Source of the DNA: Sulfuricella denitrificans
Lineage (GTDB): Bacteria; Pseudomonadota; Gammaproteobacteria; Burkholderiales; Sulfuricellaceae
Direction of reading: 5' to 3'
Assembly (NCBI GenBank): GCA_002632355.1
Contig: NSJJ01000002.1
Span: 209,097-273,096, forward strand
DNA: 64,000 bases
The notes under the pieces are model-generated. The model was given only the letters and a program-made list of their open reading frames with translations, had not been told where the DNA came from and made no database searches. This document shows positions 1 through 7,922 of this stretch, piece after piece. Both the position numbers and the translations under genes were made by a program. Numbering within the stretch: the first letter of the stretch is position 1; each line of letters begins with the position of its first letter.

Positions 1-1937
1 AACTGGCGCTGAAGCTCGAAGGCATGACCCGCAACGTCGGCATGCACGCCGGCGGGGTGCTGATCGCGCCGGGCAAGCTGACCGACTTCTGCCCGCTGTA
101 CGTGGCCTCCGGCGCCGATGCCGTGCCGGTATCGCAGTTCGACAAGGACGACGTCGAAGCCGTCGGCCTGGTGAAGTTCGACTTTCTCGGCCTGCGCAAC
201 CTGACCATCATCGAGCTGGCGCTGAAATATCTCAAGCGGCTCGACCCGACGTTTACCGGGCCGCTCGACACCCAGCATTTCGACGACCCGGCCGCCTACG
301 AAGTGCTGAAGAAAGCCAACACCACGGCGGTGTTCCAGCTCGAATCGGACGGCATGAAGAAACTGCTGGCCAAGCTGCAGCCGGACCGCTTCGAAGACAT
401 CATCGCGGTGCTGGCGCTGTATCGTCCCGGACCGCTGGGCTCGGGCATGGTGGACGACTTCATCCTGCGCAAGAAGGGCCTGCAGAAGATCGACTATTTC
501 CACGAGGATCTGAAAGCCTGCCTCACGCCGACCTATGGCGTGATCGTGTATCAGGAGCAGGTAATGCAGATCTCGCAGATCATCGGCGGCTATACCCTGG
601 GCGGCGCGGACTTGCTGCGCCGCGCCATGGGCAAGAAGAAGGCCGACGAGATGGCCAAGCACCGCGAGCTATTCAGCACCGGCGCGGAAAAAAAGGGCTA
701 TGGTAAAGAATTGGCCATGCGCCTGTTCGACCTGATGGAAAAGTTCGCCGAATACGGCTTCAACAAATCCCACACCGCCGCCTATGCCGTGGTCTCCTAC
801 CAGACCGCCTGGCTCAAGGCCCACCACACCGCGGCCTTCATGGCCGCCACCCTGTCCTCGGAACTGGACAACACCGACCAGCTCAAGATCTTCTACGAGG
901 ACACCCTGGCCAACAAGGTCAAGGTACTGGGGCCGGACATCAATGTTTCAAATTACCGCTTCGAGCCGGTATCGCGCAGTGAAATCCGCTACGGCCTGGG
1001 CGCAGTCAAGGGCACAGGCGAGCAGGCGGTGCTGTCCATCGAAGCCGAGCGCAAGGCTGGCGGCCCGTTCCGCGACCTGTTCGATTTCTGCCGCCGGGTC
1101 GACAAGCGCATCGTCAACCGCCGTACCATCGAAGCGCTGATTTGCGCCGGCGCTTTTGATCTGATCACGGATCACCGCGCCAGCCTGCTGGCCTCGGTCG
1201 GGCTGGCCATGGAATCCGCCGAGCAGCATAACCGTTCGATCAACCAGGCCAGCCTGTTCGGCGAGGACACTGCCGGGGACTCGGCTGAAAACCTGGTGGA
1301 TGTGCCGCGCTGGAGCGAAGGCGAGCAACTGCTGAATGAAAAGAAAAGCCTGGGCTTCTATTTCAGCGGCCATCCCTACGACAGCTACCGCAAGGAGCTT
1401 GCCACTTTCATCCGTACCAAGCTCTCCGACCTGGCACCGCAACACCAGCCGGTTTATCTGGCAGGCGTGATCTACGCCATCCGCACCCAGATGACGCGAC
1501 GCGGCAAGATGGCTTTCATCACCCTCGACGACGGCAGCGGACGTCAGGACGTCTCGGTATTCAGCGAATTGTTTGACAGCAACCGTGAACTGCTCAGGGA
1601 AGACCAGTTGCTGATCGTGGAAGGCAAGGTGAGCAAGGACGACTACGCCGGCGGTTTGCGGGTGGTGGCGGAGAAACTGCTGGGCCTGGCTGGCGCGCGT
1701 ACCCGCTTCGCCAAGGCGATGCTGCTGAAGTGCAATGGCGGCAGCGATGCGAACCGGCTAAAGGACTTGCTGACCCCCTACCGCAATGGCGGCTGCCCGG
1801 TGCGCATCGCCTACCGCAATCAGGACGCCTTGTGCGAACTGCAACTGGGCGAGGACTGGCGCGTCAATCTGCATGACGAATTGCTGAGTTCGCTGCACGA
1901 GCAGTTGCAAAAGGAAAACGTTCAGATCGTGTATTAA
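1..1937 (+). CDS. dnaE: DNA polymerase III alpha subunit, C-terminal part (5' end outside window)
   Basis: Catalytic subunit of the replicative DNA polymerase. The reading frame is open from the first bases (codons run from base 3), so the gene starts upstream of the window. The visible part carries the RNVGMHAGG segment of the polymerase core, a helix-hairpin-helix region, the OB-fold (about residues 480-560 of the visible part, IYAIRTQMTRRGKMAF) and the C-terminal domain, ending in VQIVY. About 640 of an expected 1150-1170 residues are present. The family assignment is secure; only the left boundary is artificial. Confidence 0.97.
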   Translation, partial: LALKLEGMTRNVGMHAGGVLIAPGKLTDFCPLYVASGADAVPVSQFDKDDVEAVGLVKFDFLGLRNLTIIELALKYLKRLDPTFTGPLDTQHFDDPAAYEVLKKANTTAVFQLESDGMKKLLAKLQPDRFEDIIAVLALYRPGPLGSGMVDDFILRKKGLQKIDYFHEDLKACLTPTYGVIVYQEQVMQISQIIGGYTLGGADLLRRAMGKKKADEMAKHRELFSTGAEKKGYGKELAMRLFDLMEKFAEYGFNKSHTAAYAVVSYQTAWLKAHHTAAFMAATLSSELDNTDQLKIFYEDTLANKVKVLGPDINVSNYRFEPVSRSEIRYGLGAVKGTGEQAVLSIEAERKAGGPFRDLFDFCRRVDKRIVNRRTIEALICAGAFDLITDHRASLLASVGLAMESAEQHNRSINQASLFGEDTAGDSAENLVDVPRWSEGEQLLNEKKSLGFYFSGHPYDSYRKELATFIRTKLSDLAPQHQPVYLAGVIYAIRTQMTRRGKMAFITLDDGSGRQDVSVFSELFDSNRELLREDQLLIVEGKVSKDDYAGGLRVVAEKLLGLAGARTRFAKAMLLKCNGGSDANRLKDLLTPYRNGGCPVRIAYRNQDALCELQLGEDWRVNLHDELLSSLHEQLQKENVQIVY

Positions 1938-1947
1938 AGCTTAAGAA

Positions 1948-2217
1948 TTTGAACCGCAAAGACGCTAAGGCGCGGAGAAAAAATCATCTTAAGGAAGCAC
2001 TGATTTAATCGTCATTGCGAGGAGCAAAGCGACGAAGCAATCTGTAAGCTGATGATTTATTGAGATCAAGATTGCTTCGCTACGCTCGCAATGACGGGGC
2101 TGCGGAATAAATCAGCGCCTCCCTGAGGAAAATGACGGTTCTCATGAAAACGAGCATCGGCCAGGTTCTCGATACGCGCATTCTTAGCGGCTTTGCGCCT
2201 CTGCGGTTAAAGATTTT
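1948..2217. repeat. Nested intergenic inverted-repeat element
   Basis: The space between dnaE and fbpC is built of nested inverted repeats. An inner pair (about 2010-2043 and 2069-2096) carries the widespread CGTCATTGCGAG / CTCGCAATGACG arms. Outside it GGAAGCACTGATTTA (1993-2007) opposes TAAATCAGCGCCTCC (2107-2121). An outermost pair, AACCGCAAAGACGCTAAGG (from about 1951) against CTTAGCGGCTTTGCGCCTC (from about 2184), closes the structure. There is no coding potential. It resembles dispersed REP/MITE-type repeats common in bacterial genomes; it may also act as a terminator region for the converging dnaE and fbpC transcripts. Confidence 0.75.
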
Positions 2218-3304
2218 CCGCCGCAGCCTGCGGAAACACCACCACGTGATCGGCCTCCAGACGAATGCCGATTTTTTCCCCATAAGCATGGTTGTGATGG
2301 CTGGGCACCAGGGAAAGCACTTTCTGCCCGCTTGAAAGCAGCAGGGTGTAAAGAATATCGGCACCGCGGAAAGCCTTATGCACCACTTCGGCCTGCATGG
2401 GGCTGGCATCGTCATGCACGATGTCGTCAGGGCGCAGCAACACTTCCACCATGCGCTGGCTATAACATTCTTCAGGGATTTTCCCCTTCAGCAGGCCCAG
2501 CTCGGTTTCCACCCGCTCGCCATTCAACGCGGTTCCCGGAATCAGCACACCCTCGCCGATGAAATCCGCAACAAAACGGCTGGCAGGCCGATGATAGAGG
2601 TTGTAGGCGCTGTCCCATTGCTGCAACACACCCTGATACATGACGCCGATCTCGTCGGCGATGGCAAAGGCTTCATGCTGGTCATGGGTGACGATGAGCG
2701 CCGTGGTGTTCTGCTGCTTGAGAATTTCGCGCACTTCCTGGCCCAGGCGCTCTCGCAGCTCCACGTCGAGACTGGAAAATGGCTCGTCCAGCAGCAGCAG
2801 CGCGGGGCACGGCGCCAGAGCACGAGCCAAGGCCACGCGCTGCTGTTGCCCGCCGGACAGTTCGTGGGGGAATTTGCGCCCGCTATCGGGCAGGCCCACC
2901 ACTTCAAGCAGTTCAGCCACACGCTGGACGCACCCCTGACGGCTCATGCCGTGCAGGCCAAAAGCCACGTTATCCGCCACGCTGAGATGGGGAAACAGGG
3001 CGTAATCCTGGAACACCATGCCGATGCGCCGTTGTTCCGGCGGCAGCATGAAGCCGGGCCGGCTTACGCTGGCGCCGTTGAGAATGATCTCTCCGCTGCT
3101 GACAGGCTCGAACCCGGCCACACCGCGCAATACGGTGGTTTTTCCGCAGCCGGAAGGGCCGAGCAGGCAGCCGATGCTTCCCTGGGCAAGACTGAAGGAA
3201 AGCCCTTTCACCACCTCCTGGCGACCATATGACTGGCGTATGGCATGCACCTCCAGCAAGGGTGCGCCGGGAACAGGAGCGGGGCATACAATGGAGCGAC
3301 TCAT
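2207..3304 (-). CDS. fbpC: Ferric iron ABC transporter, ATP-binding protein
   Basis: ATPase energising Fe(III) import with FbpA and FbpB. Walker A GPSGCGKT lies at about residues 49-56, the signature LSGGQQQRVALARAL at about 145-160 and Walker B ALLLLDEPFSSLD just after. The roughly 110-residue C-terminal part matches the regulatory/TOBE region of FbpC/PotA-type ATPases. An in-frame extension reaches 3394, but the ATG at 3304 overlaps the fbpB stop as ATGA, the same coupling seen between fbpA and fbpB, so I take it as the start (365 aa). It is the last gene of the operon. The exact transported ion is inferred from operon context. Confidence 0.93.
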   Translation of the reverse strand: MSRSIVCPAPVPGAPLLEVHAIRQSYGRQEVVKGLSFSLAQGSIGCLLGPSGCGKTTVLRGVAGFEPVSSGEIILNGASVSRPGFMLPPEQRRIGMVFQDYALFPHLSVADNVAFGLHGMSRQGCVQRVAELLEVVGLPDSGRKFPHELSGGQQQRVALARALAPCPALLLLDEPFSSLDVELRERLGQEVREILKQQNTTALIVTHDQHEAFAIADEIGVMYQGVLQQWDSAYNLYHRPASRFVADFIGEGVLIPGTALNGERVETELGLLKGKIPEECYSQRMVEVLLRPDDIVHDDASPMQAEVVHKAFRGADILYTLLLSSGQKVLSLVPSHHNHAYGEKIGIRLEADHVVVFPQAAAENL

Positions 3305-4908
3305 GAGGATTTTTCCGAATGTTTGATCAGCAGGGCGATCGGCAACAGGCCCGCCAGCACAAGTGCCACAGAAGGTAGAGCAGCGCGCTCCCACTCTCCT
3401 TCCGAGGTCATTTCAAAAATGCGTACCGCCAGCGTATCCCAGCCGAAAGGGCGGGTCATCAGGGTGATCGGCATTTCCTTCATCACATCCACGAATACCA
3501 GTGCCGCCGCCGACAGCAGGCCGCCGCGCAGCAACGGAAGATGCACGCGGCGCAGCATGGCAAGGCCGGACACGCCCAGGCTGTGTGCCGCCTCGTCGAG
3601 GTTGCGGGTCACGCGCTGCATGGCGCTGTCGATCGGGTTGTAGCCTACGGCCAGGAAGCGCGTGAGATAGGCGGGCAACATGACCAGCAAGGTGCCCTGC
3701 AGGATCAGGCCGGTATCGATCCCGATCCAGTTTCTGGCCGCACCGATCAACTGCTGATCGAGCCAGGCCAGCGGAATGACGATGCCCACCGCCAGAACCG
3801 GGCCGGGAACGGCATAGCCCAGTGTGGCAATCCGCGCCATGGTGCGCGTCCAGGCATCGTCGTGGCGGCGCTGGGCATAGGTCAGCACCAGCGCGGCAGC
3901 GACAACCAGTGCGGCTGCCAGCCCGCCCAGCAGCAGTGAATGCCAGAGGAAATCCAGGTAACGCGCGTCGAAATCCTGCACCACGACTTTTTCTGCCCAG
4001 ATCAGCAGTTGCACCAGCGGAATGACGAAAGCCACCAGCAGCACCAGGGCGGCAAACCCGCTGGCCAGCCAGGCGACGGATCCGCTCAGGACGATACTTT
4101 CCATCCGGGTATGGCGTCCAGCCTGGGTGAAGCGCAAGCCACGGCGCGAAACCTGTTCAGCGGCAATCAGGGCGAACACCAGCAGAATCAGCACCGAAGC
4201 GAGCTGGGACGCGCCCTGCAGCGAAAACAAACCAAACCAGGTCTTGTAGATAGCCGTGGTAAAGGTGTCGTAATTGAACACTGCGACGGTGCCGAAATCG
4301 GCCAGCGTCTCCATCAGTGCCAGCATCAGTCCAGCCATGATCCAGGGCCGCGCCAGCGGCAGGGCCACCTTGAAAAACCCCGCCTTGCGACTGTAGCCCA
4401 GCGATTGCGCCGCTTCCAGCGCGCGCCGCCCCTGCGTCAGGAAGGCATTGCGGGCCAGCAGATAAACATAGGGATACAGGGCCAGGCTCATCACCATGAT
4501 CACCCCTCCGGCAGAGCGGATGGGCGGGAAAACCACCGGGCCGCCGGCCAGTTCACGCAGCCCGGTTTGCAGCGGCCCGGTAAAGTCAAGCAGGGCAACA
4601 TAAATGAAGGCCATGACATAGGCAGGCATGGCCAGCGGCAGCAGCAGTGCCCAGGAAAAAAACCGCCGCCCGGGGAATTCGCACACGGCAGTCAGCCAGG
4701 CCAGACTGACGCCCAGCAGCGTGACGCCGACCGCCACCCCCACGACCAGGCGGAAAGTATTACTCAGCAAGCCGGGTAATACATGTTCCAGCAAGTGTTG
4801 CCACACCTCGCGCTCCGGGCTGAACACCGAAGCCAGCACCACCGCCAGCGGAACTATGATCAGGAGCGCGATGAAGGCAGCAGCCAGGCGCCAGCCGTGG
4901 CGTTTCAT
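3301..4908 (-). CDS. fbpB: Ferric iron ABC transporter, permease
   Basis: Inner-membrane permease of the Fe(III) importer, 535 aa. It is a fused two-domain permease (about 12 membrane segments) with two copies of the binding-protein-dependent transport motif, one around residues 150-200 (EAAQSLGYSRKAGFFKVALPLARP) split as EAAQSLGYS and KVALPLARP, and one near residues 440-480 (LDEAAHSLGVSG, HLPLLRGG). The length fits FbpB/SfuB. Its ATG overlaps the fbpA stop (ATGA at 4905-4908) and its own stop overlaps the fbpC start, indicating translational coupling. Confidence 0.94.
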   Translation of the reverse strand: MKRHGWRLAAAFIALLIIVPLAVVLASVFSPEREVWQHLLEHVLPGLLSNTFRLVVGVAVGVTLLGVSLAWLTAVCEFPGRRFFSWALLLPLAMPAYVMAFIYVALLDFTGPLQTGLRELAGGPVVFPPIRSAGGVIMVMSLALYPYVYLLARNAFLTQGRRALEAAQSLGYSRKAGFFKVALPLARPWIMAGLMLALMETLADFGTVAVFNYDTFTTAIYKTWFGLFSLQGASQLASVLILLVFALIAAEQVSRRGLRFTQAGRHTRMESIVLSGSVAWLASGFAALVLLVAFVIPLVQLLIWAEKVVVQDFDARYLDFLWHSLLLGGLAAALVVAAALVLTYAQRRHDDAWTRTMARIATLGYAVPGPVLAVGIVIPLAWLDQQLIGAARNWIGIDTGLILQGTLLVMLPAYLTRFLAVGYNPIDSAMQRVTRNLDEAAHSLGVSGLAMLRRVHLPLLRGGLLSAAALVFVDVMKEMPITLMTRPFGWDTLAVRIFEMTSEGEWERAALPSVALVLAGLLPIALLIKHSEKSS

Positions 4909-5903
4909 CTATAACCAGCCCGATCCATCAGCTTGACCGCTGTGGCCTGCAACTCGCCGGCCTTGGCGACATTCAAGGGATTCTGCTTGAAATTGCCCCA
5001 TGCGGCCACGACCGGGTCGGTCTTGACGGCGGGGTTAACCGGGTATTCCATGTTCACATCAGCAAACAGGTTCTGCGCCGTTGTGGAAGACAGCCATTCC
5101 AGCAAAGCCACGGCTTCTTTCTCGTGCCTGGCGTGCTTGACCACGCCCGCACCGGAAACATTCACGTGCACGCCGCTACCCTGCTGGTTAGGCCAGAAAA
5201 TCGACAACGGCAGGCCGGCTTTCTTCTCCATCAGGCGCCCGAAGTAATAGGTATTGGCGATACCCACGTCACACTGCCCGGCGGCAATCGCTTCCAGCAT
5301 CTTGGTGTCATCCGGGAACGGTTCTGTCGCGAGATTGGCGACCCAGGATTTAACGATCTGTTCTGTTTTAGCTTCGCCATGTTCGGCGATCATCATCGCC
5401 ACCAGCGACTGGTTATACACCTTCTTGGAAGTCCGCAGGCACAGGCGGCCTTTCCACTTTGCATTTCCCAGATCTTCGTAGGTGGACAAATCGGCAGGTT
5501 TAATCTTCTGGTTATTGTAGAACATGGTGCGCGCACGCACAGACAGGCCGAACCACTGATTGCCCGGATCGCGCAGATGTGCCGGCACATTGGCGTTCAG
5601 TGTCCGTGACTGCACGGGTTTGAGCAGATCCTCCCTGGCCGCCTCCCACAAGTTGCCGGCATCCACGGTAATCAGCATGTCGGCCGGAGTGTTCTGGCCT
5701 TCTGCCTTGAGGCGCTGCAGCAGCGCACCTTCCTTGTCGGTAATGAATTTGACCTGTACGCCGGTTTCCCTGGTGTAGGCGTCGAACAGCGGCTTGATGA
5801 GCTGCTCGTTGCGGGCGGAATAGACCACCACTTCGGCAGCACTGGCCGACGTGGCGGCAAGACAGAAGATGGTGCCTGCAAACAGGGTTCTGAGAATTTT
5901 CAT
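4905..5903 (-). CDS. fbpA: Periplasmic ferric iron-binding protein
   Basis: Substrate-binding protein of the Fe(III) ABC importer. From the ATG at 5903 it has a signal peptide (MKILRTLFAGTIFCLA..ATSASA), the AEVVVYSAR start of the mature protein and the paired tyrosines of NTYYFGRL at residues 219-220, the known iron ligands of FbpA/FutA proteins. An upstream in-frame ATG at 5915 overlaps the ribosome-binding GGAG, so 5903 is preferred (332 aa). It is first gene of fbpABC; its promoter overlaps a Fur box, so iron repression is expected. Confidence 0.95.
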   Translation of the reverse strand: MKILRTLFAGTIFCLAATSASAAEVVVYSARNEQLIKPLFDAYTRETGVQVKFITDKEGALLQRLKAEGQNTPADMLITVDAGNLWEAAREDLLKPVQSRTLNANVPAHLRDPGNQWFGLSVRARTMFYNNQKIKPADLSTYEDLGNAKWKGRLCLRTSKKVYNQSLVAMMIAEHGEAKTEQIVKSWVANLATEPFPDDTKMLEAIAAGQCDVGIANTYYFGRLMEKKAGLPLSIFWPNQQGSGVHVNVSGAGVVKHARHEKEAVALLEWLSSTTAQNLFADVNMEYPVNPAVKTDPVVAAWGNFKQNPLNVAKAGELQATAVKLMDRAGYR

Positions 5904-5945
5904 TGTGGTCTCCATGAAAAAGTTTCGATTAACTATTTGGAAACC

Positions 5946-5974
5946 ATTCTATTGCTAATGAGAATAATTATCAA
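5946..5974 (-). promoter_or_regulatory. fbpA promoter overlapped by a Fur box
   Basis: On the minus strand TTGATA (5969-5974) and TAGAAT (5946-5951) are separated by 17 bp, a good sigma-70 promoter. The 19 bases at 5954-5972 (GCTAATGAGAATAATTATC) match the Fur consensus GATAATGATAATCATTATC at 16 of 19 positions and fill the spacer and -35 element, where bound Fur would block RNA polymerase. The site is seen directly; Fur control is inference from the match and from the iron transporter downstream. Confidence 0.8.
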
Positions 5975-6020
5975 CCGTATTTGATAATTACTTTGTGTGC
6001 GATTAACAACCAAAAAGTTG

Positions 6021-6049
6021 TTGCATAGCAAATCATAATATTAGATAAT
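6021..6049 (+). promoter_or_regulatory. Sigma-70 promoter divergent from fbpA
   Basis: TTGCAT (6021-6026) and GATAAT (6044-6049) lie 17 bp apart on the plus strand, predicting a start near 6056. The -10 is embedded in the dyad ATTAGATAATTCTAAT (6040-6055). No protein-coding gene follows; the next element is the terminator at 6132-6164. Confidence 0.5.
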
Positions 6050-6055
6050 TCTAAT

Positions 6056-6164
6056 CTACACGGAAACGCTCATATCCCCTTTGAGATTTTTGTGTTGTCT
6101 CCTCCATCCTCCTTAATTTGGTGGATATTAGGCGCAGCCCGGAAACAGGCTGCGCTATTTTTTT
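6056..6164 (+). ncRNA. Putative small regulatory RNA
   Basis: A roughly 108-nt transcript is predicted between a good promoter and a strong Rho-independent terminator, in a 380-bp gap with no credible ORF. The body has a small hairpin (CTCA..TGAG, about 6069-6085) with a C-rich loop and a single-stranded CU-rich run TCTCCTCCATCCTCC (about 6098-6112), complementary to Shine-Dalgarno sequences, as in many trans-acting sRNAs. Its position beside a Fur-box promoter raises the possibility of an iron-related sRNA. The family is not recognised; function and Fur control are inference. Confidence 0.5.
6132..6164 (+). terminator. Rho-independent terminator of the putative sRNA
   Basis: Perfect 8-bp stem GCGCAGCC (6132-6139) / GGCTGCGC (6148-6155), loop CGGAAACA, followed by TATTTTTTT. 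The U-run is on the plus strand only, and no plus-strand protein gene lies upstream back to dnaE. Confidence 0.85.
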
Positions 6165-6285
6165 GCCTGGCATAAATGCCACACACCATTTAGCGACAAT
6201 AAAACCGGATTTACTGTTTTATATTCATAAATGAAAACCACACATGCCCAAAGCCCTGATCCAAAACAAAGACGTGAAATTTGGG

Positions 6286-7230
6286 CTAGGGTTTATGAAT
6301 TTGCCAGCAGTAGTGAATTTTCTTGTTGCGGAAATCGTCGGGAATGGTCCGGGAGGAAATATCCCTGACCTGGCCAGATGCCAGTGCGGATTCATCCAGC
6401 CTGAAGCTACGCAGATTGGTGGAAAAAAACAACTCACCGCCAGGTGCAAGCAATTCCAGGCAAGTATTTATCAGACGCGGATAATCGCGCTGCACGTCTA
6501 GCACGCCCTGCATTTTCTTGGAATTGGAGAAGCTGGGCGGGTCCATCACGATGAGGTCGAATTTTTCCCCTGCGGCAATCGCCTGATCGAGATAGGCGAA
6601 TACGTCTGCACGCACCAGCCGGTGCCGCTTCAGGTCCATGCCATTGAGCTCAAAATTACGCAGCGACCAATCCTGGTAGGTGTTGCTCATGTCCACCGTC
6701 ACCGATCCGGAAGCCCCGCCTGCAGCGGCATAAACGGTAAAGCTGCCGGTATAAGCAAACAGATTGAGAAAACGCTTGCCCGCCGCCCGTTCCTGCACCA
6801 TGCGTCGCGTGATGCGATGATCAAGAAACAAGCCGGTATCAAGGTACGCCGTCAGATTGACGATAAAACGGTGCCCGCCCTCTTCCACCACGAAATCCTC
6901 ACCCGTCGTGCCGGTTTTCTCATATTGGCTTTCGCCGCGCTGACGTGCTCGTAACTTGTAAATAACACGCTGCAACGGAAGTTCGAGCGCCTCTGCTGCA
7001 TTCTGCCGAACCGATTCCACCCACTGCGCATGGGCTTCTTCAGGCATCTGCCAGCCCGTATCAAATTCCTGCAGATGCGCATGATCCCGGTAAATGTCTA
7101 CCGCAAGCGGGAATTCAGGTACGTCGCGGTCATATACCCGATAGCAGGAAACTTCCTGCCGTCGTGCCCACTTAGCCCAGTGGCGGGCATTCTTGCGCAA
7201 GCGGTTGAAAAAAGCAGAAAAATCGGACAT
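6286..7230 (-). CDS. RlmK-like class I SAM-dependent rRNA methyltransferase
   Basis: Predicted methyltransferase resembling the C-terminal RlmK half of E. coli RlmL (23S rRNA m7G methylation). SAM-binding motif LNLFAYTGSFTVYAA, acidic motif VDMSN and catalytic-loop motif VMDPPSFSNSKKM are present, with the family segment CYRVYDRDVPEFPLAVDIY near the N-terminus. The ATG at 7230 gives MSDFSAFFNRLRKN, matching the usual N-terminus; an in-frame extension to 7293 is less likely. It stands alone, not fused to an RlmL-type THUMP domain. The exact target base is not certain. Confidence 0.82.
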   Translation of the reverse strand: MSDFSAFFNRLRKNARHWAKWARRQEVSCYRVYDRDVPEFPLAVDIYRDHAHLQEFDTGWQMPEEAHAQWVESVRQNAAEALELPLQRVIYKLRARQRGESQYEKTGTTGEDFVVEEGGHRFIVNLTAYLDTGLFLDHRITRRMVQERAAGKRFLNLFAYTGSFTVYAAAGGASGSVTVDMSNTYQDWSLRNFELNGMDLKRHRLVRADVFAYLDQAIAAGEKFDLIVMDPPSFSNSKKMQGVLDVQRDYPRLINTCLELLAPGGELFFSTNLRSFRLDESALASGQVRDISSRTIPDDFRNKKIHYCWQIHKP

Positions 7231-7309
7231 ATGAAGGAAATAGTAATGGCAGGAAAGGCACGGAATCCTGGGCCATCCCTGCCATCCTGTCAAACGGGGC
7301 GAGTCCGCA

Positions 7310-7810
7310 TCAGTGCTTCATGCCCTTGTGATCGTGATCCATGGGCATCGGCATTGCCATTGCGGCCTGGGGCTTACGAACCTGCGCATCGAATTTCTTG
7401 CTGCTCCCATCCTCGAAGGTAATGCTGATAGCCACATTCTCCCCTTCCTTCAGCGGCTGCTTGAGATCGATCAGCATGATATGCAGACCACCGGGCTGGA
7501 GAGCGGTCTCTCCCTTGGCCTTGATTTCGATGTCCTTGACCGGGCGCATCTTCATCATGCCGCCCTCCATGGTATGGGTATGCAGCTCTGCCACCTTCGA
7601 TACTGCGCTGTCGGCCTTGACCACCTTGTGATCCTTGTCATCGCTGTTCTTGAATACAACAAATGCGCCTGTAACCATCTGCCCCGGAGGCGCAAGGCGA
7701 ACATATGGATCAACGGCCGACACGTTGTCGGCGGCACTTCCGGCTGCGAATGAGGGAATGGCAAAGACGAATGCTGCAGCGGTGGCAATACTCAGGATTG
7801 GTGATTTCAT
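7310..7810 (-). CDS. PCu(A)C-family periplasmic copper chaperone
   Basis: Exported copper(I) chaperone of the DUF461/PCuAC family, which delivers copper to the CuA site of cytochrome oxidases. A signal peptide (cleavage near ..IPSFA/AGSA) precedes the domain. The Cu-binding His/Met pattern is visible: LHTHTMEGGMMKMRPV and, about 20 residues later, GGLHIM. The C-terminus is Met/His-rich (MAMPMPMDHDHKGMKH), a likely extra copper-binding tail. The ATG at 7810 is chosen because GGAG lies 7 nt upstream; the longer frame to 8314 overlaps glnS and is spurious. Confidence 0.9.
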   Translation of the reverse strand: MKSPILSIATAAAFVFAIPSFAAGSAADNVSAVDPYVRLAPPGQMVTGAFVVFKNSDDKDHKVVKADSAVSKVAELHTHTMEGGMMKMRPVKDIEIKAKGETALQPGGLHIMLIDLKQPLKEGENVAISITFEDGSSKKFDAQVRKPQAAMAMPMPMDHDHKGMKH

Positions 7811-7922
7811 GAACAACTCCTTGCTTGAGTGAAAAACAGAAAAGGAAGTAACCCCTGGATAGTAAAGCTCAAGGGCTGCGGAGTGAATGCGGCAAAATGC
7901 CGCACTGCAAGGAATTGGAGCC

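Noticed and set aside
2378..3232. 284-aa plus-strand frame inside fbpC
   Set aside because: Antisense to a clearly conserved ATPase; no family features; caused by GC-rich codon use.
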